A DNA stretch of 39,753 bases, taken from NCBI GenBank assembly GCA_948616425.1, contig CAPGBJ010000054.1, forward strand, positions 1-39,753, written 5' to 3'. This document shows positions 31,813 to 39,704 of this stretch, one piece after another. The position numbers and the translations under genes were made by a program. Numbering within the stretch: the first letter of the stretch is position 1; every line of letters begins with the position of its first letter. The notes below the pieces were generated by a model. The model was given only the letters and a program-made list of their open reading frames with translations. It ran no database searches and was not told the DNA's origin. Origin of the DNA: an uncultured Oscillospiraceae bacterium (GTDB lineage: Bacteria; Bacillota; Clostridia; Oscillospirales; Oscillospiraceae).

Positions 31813-32712
31813 GTGACGGAGTTGATGCACAGCGCCCAGATGTTTTTACAGTCCAATTATCCCCTGCTTCAGATCCAATTGACTGATATCCTGGATATTG
31901 CCATTTTGTCCTTTGTCATCTACAAGCTGATGTGGATGCTGCGCAAGACCAGCTCTGGCCGGCTGATGTGGGGCGTTCTGATCCTGATGATGGTTATGTT
32001 TATCTCCTCATCCCATGTCCTCTCCCTTACTGCCACCAGTTTTTTGCTGGACAAGGTAGTACAGTGGGGATTTTTGGCGCTGGTGGTGCTGTTTCAGCCG
32101 GAGATTCGCCGCTTTCTGGAGCGGATGGGAAGCGGGCGCCTGGGATTTGTCTTTGCCTCCACCAAGGAGGCGGGCCAGGAGATGGAGACTGCCATTACCC
32201 AGACTGCAGAGGCGTATGCCGACCTGTCCCGGGACAAGGTGGGGGCCCTCATGGTCTTTGAGCGGCAGAACCTGCTGGACGACGTAATCAAAACGGGTAC
32301 CGCCCTGGACTGTGGCGTATCCAGTGAACTGCTGAAGAATATTTTTTGGAATAAAGCGCCCCTCCATGACGGGGCTGTCATTGTTCGAGAGGGGCGTATT
32401 GTGGGTGCGGGCTGTATGCTCCCCCTGTCGGGCAATGTGAATTTGAGCCGAGACCTGGGAATGCGCCATCGGGCGGGCATTGGTATGAGTGAACACTCTG
32501 ACGCTGTGGTGGTGATTGTTTCCGAGGAGACGGGGTCTATCTCTGCCGCTGTGGGCGGAATGCTCAAACGGCACTTGGCGCCGGAGACTTTGGAGCGGCT
32601 GCTGCGCAATGAGCTGCTCAATGATAAGCAGGAGGAGAAGAGGAGTGGACAACTTCCCCTGTTGGGCCTGCTGCTGGGCGGGAGCAAGAAGGAGGAGGGT
32701 GACCCGCTATGA
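31813..32712 (+). CDS. cdaA: Diadenylate cyclase CdaA
   Basis: CdaA makes cyclic di-AMP, which controls potassium, osmotic and cell-wall balance. The protein of about 299 residues has three N-terminal membrane spans (about 20-95) and a DAC domain with the catalytic DGA (LHDGAVIV) and RHR (GMRHRAGIGMSE) motifs. I prefer GTG 31813 because GAGGTGA (31801-31807) lies 5 bases upstream; GTG 31804 lies inside that site. The stop overlaps the YbbR gene (ATGA). Confidence 0.95.
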   Translation: MTELMHSAQMFLQSNYPLLQIQLTDILDIAILSFVIYKLMWMLRKTSSGRLMWGVLILMMVMFISSSHVLSLTATSFLLDKVVQWGFLALVVLFQPEIRRFLERMGSGRLGFVFASTKEAGQEMETAITQTAEAYADLSRDKVGALMVFERQNLLDDVIKTGTALDCGVSSELLKNIFWNKAPLHDGAVIVREGRIVGAGCMLPLSGNVNLSRDLGMRHRAGIGMSEHSDAVVVIVSEETGSISAAVGGMLKRHLAPETLERLLRNELLNDKQEEKRSGQLPLLGLLLGGSKKEEGDPL

Positions 32713-33941
32713 TGGGAAGGCTGTTAGAAAAACGGTGGGTCTGTGTACTGCTGTCAATCCTGCTGGCGATTGCATTTTGGGTTTATATCCGAGCTGCGGT
32801 GGACCCCAACGGAACCACCCAGATTCACAATGTACGGGTGGAGACTACAGGGACAAGCGTCCTCACCAGCCAGGGGCTCACCATTGCTGATATCTCCCCG
32901 CAGGTGGTGGAGCTGCGGGTGGAAGGAGCCAACAGTGTGCGCACCGATCTAATCCGATCCCGAAATAATCTGTCTGTAGTGGTGGATGTGTCCCGCTGTG
33001 TAGAGGGGGAGAACATCCTGCGATGCAGGCCATCTTGGCCGGAAAACTTTAATGAGGAGGGAGTGCGTGTCCTGGATCAGGAGCCATCTGCCATCACTGT
33101 GACAGTGGAAAAGCTGTACAGCCAGTCCTTTGATGTGGAATTCCAGCTGGATGGCAGAGTGGCGCCAGATTATCAGATGGGCACCCCGGCCATTGAGCCC
33201 AAGTCTGTGGTTGTCAGCGGTCCGGTGGAGCAGGTGAGCCAGGTGGCTAAGGTGGCCGCTATCTTAAAGGCCGGAGAACTGAGCGAACGTTTTGCCGGCG
33301 ATTTGCCGCTTACCCCCCTGGACAAGCAGGGCAACCCTCTTACCGGTTTGGAGATCACGCTCAGTGCTGAAACAGCCTATGTGGTGGTTCCGGTGGTGGT
33401 GACAAAGGAGGTGCCGCTTACCGTCAATGTTTTGCCTGGCGGCGGGGCTACCGAAAAGGATGCCAAAGTGGATATTGATCCCGAGACGGTAGTTGTCTCT
33501 GGGGCAGAGATAGACTTGGCGGCTTTGGAAGAGATCTCTTTGGGGTCCATCGACCTGTCTAATGTGGTCGGGACCAACACATTTACCCTCCCCATCTCAC
33601 TGGACCCCAGTCTGGTCAATGAGAGCGGATTTGCTGTTGCCACCGTCACCGTGACGGTGGAGGGGCTGGACACCCAGATGTTTGCGGTGACGAACATTAA
33701 AACAACCCCACCACTCAACGGGCATACTGTGGAAGTGGTGACGCAAAACGTGTTGGTGAAGGTCCGAGGTCGAGCAGAGGATTTGGCGGACATTGATGTC
33801 AGCCAGCTACGGGTGGTGGCCGACCTGTCTGATGTCACTACTTTGGGGGCCAGTAAGGTGAACGCCCGGGTCTATTTGGACGGTACCAGCCGGGTGGGTG
33901 TGATTGGAGAATACACCGTCTCGGTGATTATTAGCGAGTAA
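32709..33941 (+). CDS. cdaR: YbbR-domain protein CdaR
   Basis: CdaR is the membrane-anchored regulator that binds CdaA. The 410-residue protein has a single N-terminal membrane segment (about 10-30) and then repeated YbbR beta domains facing outward, each with PxxVxVxGP-like turns (PKSVVVSGPVEQV, PETVVVSGAEID). Start choices ATG 32709 or ATG 32712 differ by one residue; GGAGGAGGGTGA lies upstream. The usual third gene glmM does not follow here. Confidence 0.92.
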   Translation: MMGRLLEKRWVCVLLSILLAIAFWVYIRAAVDPNGTTQIHNVRVETTGTSVLTSQGLTIADISPQVVELRVEGANSVRTDLIRSRNNLSVVVDVSRCVEGENILRCRPSWPENFNEEGVRVLDQEPSAITVTVEKLYSQSFDVEFQLDGRVAPDYQMGTPAIEPKSVVVSGPVEQVSQVAKVAAILKAGELSERFAGDLPLTPLDKQGNPLTGLEITLSAETAYVVVPVVVTKEVPLTVNVLPGGGATEKDAKVDIDPETVVVSGAEIDLAALEEISLGSIDLSNVVGTNTFTLPISLDPSLVNESGFAVATVTVTVEGLDTQMFAVTNIKTTPPLNGHTVEVVTQNVLVKVRGRAEDLADIDVSQLRVVADLSDVTTLGASKVNARVYLDGTSRVGVIGEYTVSVIISE

Positions 33942-33955
33942 GTGAGGCAGTGATT

Positions 33956-34378
33956 ATGGTTCAAAACGCGATTGTGAAAAAGATTGTGGGAGAGGGTGTG
34001 GCTGAGGTCTCTCTTCTGCGGCAGATGGAGTGTGGACTGCACTGTGACGGCGCCTGCGCGGGCTGTACCGCCAAGCCGCCCCAGGAAATTCTGGCTCTGG
34101 CGTCCAATGGCATCGGAGCCAAACCGGGGGACTTTGTAGAGGTAGGGCCCTCTTCTGGGCACAATTTCAGCACTTCTATAGTGGTATTTCTTCTGCCATG
34201 TGTGGGTCTGGGTCTGGGCTATGCGCTAGGGCTGAATGTGTTGAGATTGGGTGAGCTGACCTCTATGATAACTGCGGCACTGGGCCTGGCAGCGGGATTT
34301 CTTCCAGCTGTTGTGATGAACCGGGCGATTACGCAAAGCTCGGCCCCAGAATTCGCGATCCTCAAGCAGCTACATTGA
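33956..34378 (+). CDS. RseC/MucC-like (SoxR-reducing) membrane protein
   Basis: The 140-residue protein has the RseC layout: a short N-terminal domain with a cysteine cluster (C26, C30, C34, C37 in MECGLHCDGACAGC), then two membrane helices (about 72-92 and 100-120). RseC relatives take part in SoxR reduction or sigma-E control in proteobacteria; in Firmicutes they often accompany Rnf complexes, which are absent here. I prefer ATG 33956 because GTGAGG (33942-33947) lies 8 bases upstream; a GTG at 33950 is in frame. The C4 cluster could bind metal or an Fe-S centre. Confidence 0.85.
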   Translation: MVQNAIVKKIVGEGVAEVSLLRQMECGLHCDGACAGCTAKPPQEILALASNGIGAKPGDFVEVGPSSGHNFSTSIVVFLLPCVGLGLGYALGLNVLRLGELTSMITAALGLAAGFLPAVVMNRAITQSSAPEFAILKQLH

Positions 34379-34391
34379 TGAGGGATGGCGA

Positions 34392-35258
34392 ATGTTCGGC
34401 TATGTGCGTCCCTTCCGGCCGGAGCTGAAGTGTAAGGATTTCGATCTGTACAAAGCGACCTACTGCGGCCTTTGCCGCTGCCTGCGGCGTCGGTATGGTC
34501 TAATCGCCCCCATGTTTCTCAACTTCGACTTTACCTTTTTGGCCCTGCTGTTGTGGGAACCGGAGGAGTGCTTCACCCCCTGCCAGGGCCGGTGTTACGC
34601 CAACCCTCTGCTGAGAAAGCCCATGTGTCCTGACAGCCCTGCCCTGGACCAGGCGGCAGATGCCAGTGTGGTGCTGGCATGGTGGAAGTTGCAGGACACG
34701 GTTCAGGATGAGGACTTTTGGAAGGGGCTGTGTGCCCGAGCCCTGCTGTGGACGTTAAAGCCGGCCTACCGTAAGGCGGTCTGCCGCTGTCCTGATTTCG
34801 ACCGGACGGTGAAGACCTGTTTGGAAGAGCTGGCAGTTTTAGAACGGGAGAACTGCGCTTGCCTGGACCGGGCTGCGGATACCTTTGCGCGACTGTTGCA
34901 AGGAGCGTCGCCCCAGGGTGGGGAGCGGGGACGGATACTGTCCCAACTGCTCTATCACCTGGGTCGATGGATCTATTTGGCCGATGCACAGGATGACCTG
35001 GAGAGGGACAAACTGTCCGGCCGCTACAATCCGGTGTTTGCCCGATACGGACCGGATGGGGACAGTCGGGCGCTGACTATGACAATGAACCAATCTATAG
35101 AGCTGGTAGGGGCGGCCCTTCAACTGGGGGAGTTCGGCTGCCGAAAGGCTCTGCTGGAAAATATAGTCTACCTTGGCCTGCCCCTGGTACAGAGGGCCGT
35201 GTTTAATGGAACTTGGAATGAGATAAAAAAACAAAAGATTTGGAGAAACGACAGATGA
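34392..35258 (+). CDS. DUF5685 family protein
   Basis: A largely helical 288-residue protein with no membrane segment, unusually rich in cysteine (14 in the first 160 residues, including CGLCRC 25-30 and CFTPCQGRC 60-68). The family is uncharacterised. Two aspartate motifs stand out: LQDTVQDED (D102, D106) and LGRWIYLADAQDDLERD (D198, D202, D206) followed by GRYNPV. The second closely resembles the LGxxxQLTNxxRDxxED...GRxYLP helix of squalene/phytoene synthases. An isoprenoid-synthase-like fold is my inference and has not been tested. The stop overlaps the J-domain gene by four bases (ATGA). Confidence 0.82.
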   Translation: MFGYVRPFRPELKCKDFDLYKATYCGLCRCLRRRYGLIAPMFLNFDFTFLALLLWEPEECFTPCQGRCYANPLLRKPMCPDSPALDQAADASVVLAWWKLQDTVQDEDFWKGLCARALLWTLKPAYRKAVCRCPDFDRTVKTCLEELAVLERENCACLDRAADTFARLLQGASPQGGERGRILSQLLYHLGRWIYLADAQDDLERDKLSGRYNPVFARYGPDGDSRALTMTMNQSIELVGAALQLGEFGCRKALLENIVYLGLPLVQRAVFNGTWNEIKKQKIWRNDR

Positions 35259-35845
35259 GAGACCCATACAGCGTCCTGGGTGTGAGCCAGAATGCCAGCG
35301 ATGAAGAAGTGAAAAAGGCATACCGGGAACTGGCCCGGAAATTCCACCCAGACAACTACCAGAACAATCCCCTTGCCGACTTGGCAGAGGAGAAAATGAA
35401 AGAGATCAATGAGGCGTACGACACCATTACCAAACAGCGGTCTGGCGGCTACTCAGGGAGCAGCTCCAGAAATTATACAGGCTATCAGCAGAGCTATGGC
35501 TCTGGCAATCCTGGCTATATCCGGGTGCGCAATCTGATCAATGCCGGCGACCTGGAAGGTGCGGAACAGCTGCTTTACGAGGTGGGACAAAGGGACGGAG
35601 AGTGGTATTTTCTCTCTGGCAGCATCGCCTATCGCCGGGGCTGGCTGGATGAGGCCATGCAAAACTATACCCGGGCGGTCCAGATGGAGCCCGGGAATAT
35701 GGAGTACCGTCAGGCCTTGGCTGTGATGCAGCGAGGCGCTATGGGCGGCTATCGGCCTGCGGGATATGCCACAGGGATAGACACGATGGACTGCTGTACT
35801 ACCATGTTGTGCCTCAACTGTCTGTGTGGAGGAGGCCGCTGTTAA
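35255..35845 (+). CDS. J-domain (DnaJ-like) protein with TPR-like region and Cys-rich tail
   Basis: The 196-residue protein has an N-terminal J domain (about 1-62) with the HPD motif at 31-33, which stimulates Hsp70. A Gly/Ser/Tyr linker (63-88) leads to a TPR-like helical region (about 90-160). The tail holds six cysteines in 17 residues (C180, C181, C186, C189, C191, C196). Similar Cys-rich endings occur in other clostridial J proteins, and could bind zinc or be acylated. ATG 35255 follows GGAG (35242-35245), inside the upstream stop. Confidence 0.88.
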   Translation: MRDPYSVLGVSQNASDEEVKKAYRELARKFHPDNYQNNPLADLAEEKMKEINEAYDTITKQRSGGYSGSSSRNYTGYQQSYGSGNPGYIRVRNLINAGDLEGAEQLLYEVGQRDGEWYFLSGSIAYRRGWLDEAMQNYTRAVQMEPGNMEYRQALAVMQRGAMGGYRPAGYATGIDTMDCCTTMLCLNCLCGGGRC

Positions 35846-36376
35846 ATGGCCAAGTCTGACAGGACACAGAACGTCTATATGGCCCTTGGGGGTGTGATGG
35901 CTTCAGGCAGTCTGGTATTTCTGTGGCTGGCTTGTACAGCGCCCTCCGGACGGCTGGGGCTCACGGCCGCAGCTGGACTTTTTCCGATGGCGGCGGCCCT
36001 GTACGGCGGAAGGGCGGCGGGTTATCTGTGCTGGGCGGCGGCCTCCCTCCTGGGATTTTTTATGCTGCCTGATAAGGGAGTAGCACTGCTGTTTCTAACC
36101 TTTTTGGGGCTGTACCCGGTAGTCAAGGGGCGTATTGAATCGTTGCGCCGTCTGGGCGTAGAGTGGGGACTGAAGCTGTCATACTTTAATTTGGTTCTCA
36201 CTTTGTTCTGGTTTATCTTTCAAGGGTTGTTTCTCCCCAGCGGGCCTCAGTGGCTGAAGGACAGTGCCCTGTTGTGCTACGGGGTGGGAAACTTGATTTT
36301 TGTGGCCTATGATCTGGGACTTTCCCAGCTGATACCGCGGCTCAGCGCCCGTCTGAGGCGAACAAGGGGCCGTTAA
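35846..36376 (+). CDS. Hypothetical membrane protein
   Basis: A 176-residue protein with about five membrane spans, a basic C-terminus (RLRRTRGR) and no recognised motif. The compact arrangement of hydrophobic helices with few loops is reminiscent of small-molecule transporter S components (ECF type), but I cannot assign it. ATG 35846 immediately follows the J-protein stop, with GGAGGAGG upstream, so it is co-transcribed with that gene. It ends the block that starts at cdaA. Confidence 0.75.
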   Translation: MAKSDRTQNVYMALGGVMASGSLVFLWLACTAPSGRLGLTAAAGLFPMAAALYGGRAAGYLCWAAASLLGFFMLPDKGVALLFLTFLGLYPVVKGRIESLRRLGVEWGLKLSYFNLVLTLFWFIFQGLFLPSGPQWLKDSALLCYGVGNLIFVAYDLGLSQLIPRLSARLRRTRGR

Positions 36377-36429
36377 ACGTATAATTTGATTTTTTGAATC
36401 GAGCATATATTTACAACTGTTTTCCTTTG

Positions 36430-36457
36430 CTTTTTTCCTTTTCATAAAGGAAAAAAG
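36430..36457. repeat. Perfect 12-bp A/T-rich inverted repeat upstream of yicC
   Basis: CTTTTTTCCTTT 36430-36441 is the exact inverse of AAAGGAAAAAAG 36446-36457, with a TCAT loop. It lies in the A/T-rich gap between the membrane-protein gene and yicC, about 20 bases before the ribosome binding site. It could end upstream transcription, act as an operator, or form a leader hairpin. Confidence 0.6.
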
Positions 36458-36490
36458 ATGTGTACTTTGTCAACAGGAGAGTGATTGACT

Positions 36491-37369
36491 TTGGTCAAAA
36501 GCATGACTGGGTACGGCCGGGCTGAGGAGACCTTCAACGGCTGTACCATCACTGTGGAGCTGCGCTCCGTGAACAACCGTTATCTGGACTGCAATGTCCG
36601 CATTCCGAGGCTGTACCTCTTTGCTGAGGACAGAATCAAAACCCGGGTGCAAAATACTATTTCCCGGGGAAAGGTGGACGTATTTGTCACGCTGGACAGT
36701 GCTGGGGCGGAAAAGGTCCAAGTATCTGTCAACAGACCGGTGGCAGACGGCTATTATGCCGCATTGAGACAGCTGGCGGAAGATTACGGTCTGTCCAATG
36801 ATATTTCTGTCTCTCTGCTGTCCCGCTTTCCAGAAGTTTTGCTGGCCGAGAAGGCAGAGGAGGATGTGGAACAGATGGCGAAAGACATCTGTTCAGTTCT
36901 GGACCAGGCGCTGATCGATTTTGACCAGATGCGTACCCGGGAAGGGGAGCGTTTGAGGGAGGATATTTTGTCTCGTGCAGCTGCCATAGAGGAAAAGGTG
37001 TCCCTGGTGGAGCGACGTTCCCCGCAGACCGTGGCGGAGTACCGGGCCAAGCTGGAAGCTCGAATGAACGAGGTGCTGTCTAGTACTCAGATGGACCCTG
37101 CACGCATCCTGACAGAGGCCGCCATTTTTGCTGACAAGGTGGCGGTGGATGAGGAGACGGTTCGGCTGCGCAGTCACATCGGTCAACTTCGAGAGATGCT
37201 TTCCAAGGGGGGGGCCACTGGCCGGAAATTAGACTTCTTGATTCAGGAGTTTAACCGGGAGGCCAACACCATTGGTTCCAAGTGCAGTGATATTGAAATT
37301 TCTGGACAGGTCGTGGATATTAAAGCGGAGATTGAGAAGATTCGGGAGCAGGTGCAGAATATTGAGTAA
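36491..37369 (+). CDS. yicC: YicC/YloC family endoribonuclease
   Basis: The 292-residue protein starts with VKSMTGYGRAE, then ELRSVNNRYLD, and ends with the conserved GRKLDFLIQEFNREANTIGSKCSD. Family members are RNases that act on structured RNA and influence RNA turnover. I prefer TTG 36491, which gives the usual MVKSMTGYGR start with AGGAGA at 36475-36480; TTG 36485 would add two residues. The gene order yicC-remA-gmk-rpoZ-priA matches B. subtilis (yloC-remA-gmk-rpoZ-...-priA). Confidence 0.93.
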   Translation: MVKSMTGYGRAEETFNGCTITVELRSVNNRYLDCNVRIPRLYLFAEDRIKTRVQNTISRGKVDVFVTLDSAGAEKVQVSVNRPVADGYYAALRQLAEDYGLSNDISVSLLSRFPEVLLAEKAEEDVEQMAKDICSVLDQALIDFDQMRTREGERLREDILSRAAAIEEKVSLVERRSPQTVAEYRAKLEARMNEVLSSTQMDPARILTEAAIFADKVAVDEETVRLRSHIGQLREMLSKGGATGRKLDFLIQEFNREANTIGSKCSDIEISGQVVDIKAEIEKIREQVQNIE

Positions 37370-37453
37370 AGCACAGCTTCTTATATCCGACCTGTAAGCA
37401 TGGATTTGCCGCCGACACAGCGGCAATGGGATGAGGAATAGAGGAGATGTGGC

Positions 37454-37717
37454 ATGAGACTTGTCGACATTGGATATGGCAGTCTGGTTAACGCCCAGCG
37501 ATTGATTGCCGCGGTCAGTCCTGAGTCCGCACCCATCAAACGTTTGGTACAGGAGGCGCGGGAGCGTGGAATTCTGATTGACGCCACCTATGGCCGACGT
37601 ACGAAGACTGTACTCATTTTGGATAACGACCATCTGGTGTTATCTGCTCTTGGACCGGAGGCGATTGCCAGCCGCCTGGAGGGAAAAGCGCAGAGCGGTG
37701 GGGAGGAGGAGCCATGA
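37454..37717 (+). CDS. remA: RemA-like (DUF370) regulatory protein
   Basis: An 87-residue protein with LVDIGYGSLVNAQRLIAAVSPESAPIKRL and the ATYGRRTKTVLILDNDHLVLSAL pattern of RemA, a DNA-binding regulator of biofilm-matrix genes in B. subtilis. In Clostridia the gene is conserved next to gmk, but its regulon is unknown. ATG 37454 follows GAGGAG. It overlaps gmk by four bases (ATGA). Confidence 0.92.
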   Translation: MRLVDIGYGSLVNAQRLIAAVSPESAPIKRLVQEARERGILIDATYGRRTKTVLILDNDHLVLSALGPEAIASRLEGKAQSGGEEEP

Positions 37718-38319
37718 AAAAGGAAAAAGGCCAGTTGATTGTACTGTCAGGGCCATCCGGAGTGGGCAAGAGCACCGTAATTGCGGAGCTGCTTGGCCAG
37801 AGGGATAACATCTACTTCTCTGTGTCCTACACGACTCGGCAGCCTCGGGTAGGGGAGCAGGACGGGGTGAATTATAATTTTGTAGAGCGGCCGGAGTTTG
37901 AGCGGATGATTGCCGCAGATGAGCTGTTGGAATACGCCGAATATGTGAACAATTACTATGGCACTTCCCTGAAAGCGATTCAGGAACGGCTGGATGCAGG
38001 GGTAGACGTACTGCTGGACATCGAGGTTCAGGGGGCGGCCAAGGTCCGGACCAGATGTCCCGACGCACTGTTTATCTTTATTATCCCTCCATCCTTTGAG
38101 GAACTCTCTCGTCGTCTTCACCGCAGAAATACGGACAGTGAGGATGTGATTGCTGGGCGGCTGGAGAAAGCGAAGGTGGAGTTTAAAGAAATTCCCAGCT
38201 ATGATTATCTGGTTATCAACGACAAGGTATCCGGCGCCGTGGCAGAGATTGAGGCCATTTTAACTGCTGCCGCGTGCAGAGTGGAAAACCGCAGGTCTAT
38301 TCTGACACAGTTTGCGTAA
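37714..38319 (+). CDS. gmk: Guanylate kinase
   Basis: Gmk converts GMP to GDP. The 201-residue protein has the P-loop GPSGVGKST (13-21), SVSYTTRQPRVGEQDGVNY, and the YYGTSLKAI and DIEVQGAAKVR segments that bind GMP. It overlaps remA and is followed after 67 bases by rpoZ. The order is typical of Firmicutes. Confidence 0.96.
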   Translation: MKKEKGQLIVLSGPSGVGKSTVIAELLGQRDNIYFSVSYTTRQPRVGEQDGVNYNFVERPEFERMIAADELLEYAEYVNNYYGTSLKAIQERLDAGVDVLLDIEVQGAAKVRTRCPDALFIFIIPPSFEELSRRLHRRNTDSEDVIAGRLEKAKVEFKEIPSYDYLVINDKVSGAVAEIEAILTAAACRVENRRSILTQFA

Positions 38320-38339
38320 CAATAAGATGTGATAAGGTG

Positions 38340-38359
38340 TGGTCCCGGAAGTGGGACCA
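38340..38359 (+). promoter_or_regulatory. Hairpin in the rpoZ leader
   Basis: TGGTCCC 38340-38346 pairs with GGGACCA 38353-38359 around GGAAGT. It lies 14 bases before the AGGAG of rpoZ. No T-run follows, so it is not a clear terminator. Confidence 0.4.
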
Positions 38360-38386
38360 AATAAGCACGAGATAGGAGTTTTTACT

Positions 38387-38596
38387 ATGATGTTATATCC
38401 CGCAATGAAAGATTTGCTGGAAAAGGTTCCTAGCCGCTATGAGTTGGTCAATGTGGTGGCCTGCCAGGCACGCCGAATCGCTCGAGAGGCCGAGATGGCC
38501 GGTGAACCGTTGGCCGAAAAGCCGGTCAGTATTGCCATTCAGGCAGTGGCCAACGGCGAGTTAGACGACAAGACTGAGGAAGCGGAGCAGGAATAA
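38387..38596 (+). CDS. rpoZ: DNA-directed RNA polymerase omega subunit
   Basis: Omega promotes assembly of RNA polymerase. The 69-residue protein has the MLYPAMKDLLEKVPSRYELV start and the VVACQARRIA...PVSIAIQAVANGEL pattern. I chose ATG 38387 with AGGAG at 38374-38378; the longer frame from 38339 includes the leader hairpin. priA starts about 100 bases downstream; coaBC, which lies between the two in B. subtilis, is absent. Confidence 0.93.
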   Translation: MMLYPAMKDLLEKVPSRYELVNVVACQARRIAREAEMAGEPLAEKPVSIAIQAVANGELDDKTEEAEQE

Positions 38597-38696
38597 TCAG
38601 GGGGTGACGCCCTCTCCGCCCCGTTTTATTGGGTTCTCCTGATAAAGCGGGCTGGAAGGGTGGCGGCCCCTGTCTTTTGCGAAGAGGTGATAGTCA

Positions 38697-39704
38697 TTGA
38701 GCAGAAAAATCGCGAAGGTGGCTGTTGCCAAGGCGGTTTACACCATTGATAAGCCCTACGACTATTTGATTCCCGAAGAGCTGGAAGAGCGGCTTCAGCC
38801 TGGAATGCGGGTGCTGGTCCCTTTTGCAGCCGGTAACCGGGGGTCGGATGGAATGGTGCTGTCCATCTACGAGGCCGCTTCTGCAGGAGAGGCACTAAAA
38901 TCTATTCAGGCGCTGCTGGACGAGGAGCCAGTCTTGGATGAAAAGGCTATCCAGCTGGCCCTGTGGATGCGGGAACGCTATTTCTGTACAGTCTACGACT
39001 GTGTGAAAGCAATGCTGCCTGCGGGGCTCTATTTTTCCCTGCGGGACTGTGTGGTGTTAAAACAGGGGATTGACCGGGAGGGCGCATACGGACTGGCAGA
39101 GGGTTCTCCCGCTGTGGCGCAGCTGCTGGACCTGTTGTGGAGCTGGGGCGGCAGGGGGGATATGGAGCAGATTCGTCTGGCTTTTGGGGCGAAAGATCCA
39201 AACCCCGCCATCCGCCGCCTGATTGACGGCGGAGCAGCCCTTCTGGAGACAGCTGCCCAGCGGGCGGTGGGGGACAAGAAGGCAAATTTGGCGGTACTGG
39301 CCATCCCATCGGAAGACGCTATGGCCATGGTGGCGCCCAGAAGAAAGTCCGCTCCTCTGCGGTATGCGGTGACTGAACTGCTGTGTACTCTAGGAGCCGC
39401 TTCAGCCAAGGAGCTGTGTTACTATACTGGCGCCTCTATGCAGACAGTGAAGTCTCTGGAGAAGAGCGGTATCCTGACACTGGAAAAGCAGGAGATACTG
39501 CGCCGCGTCCCTCTGGAGGAGGTGGAGCCGGCCCCGCCTCCGGTGCTCAATGAGGAACAGCAGGCGGCTTTTGAGGAGCTGGACAAGCTGGCTAGACGCG
39601 AGACCCCTTCCGCCGCGGTGCTTTACGGGGTGACAGGCAGCGGCAAAACCCAGGTGTACATCCGCTTGATTCAGGAGACGCTGGCTCGAGGGCAGACCGC
39701 CTTG
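38697..39704 (+). CDS. priA: Primosomal protein N' (PriA helicase), N-terminal part
   Basis: PriA recognises stalled forks and restarts replication. Only 336 codons are genomic, covering the N-terminal DNA-binding domain (VAVAKAVYTIDKPYDYLIPEE ... GMRVLVPFAAGNR), the winged-helix region, and the Walker A motif GVTGSGKT at the start of the helicase domain. The start is TTG 38697, with GAGGTGAT at 38684-38691. The reading frame continues without a stop into adapter sequence after 39704, so the natural C-terminus (roughly 400 residues by family length) is missing because of the contig break, not a real truncation. Confidence 0.92.

Noticed and set aside
1..39704. CRISPR arrays, tRNA or rRNA genes, insertion sequences, prophage
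   Set aside because: No spaced direct-repeat array, cloverleaf with CCA-type end, rRNA segment, transposase or integrase motif was seen.
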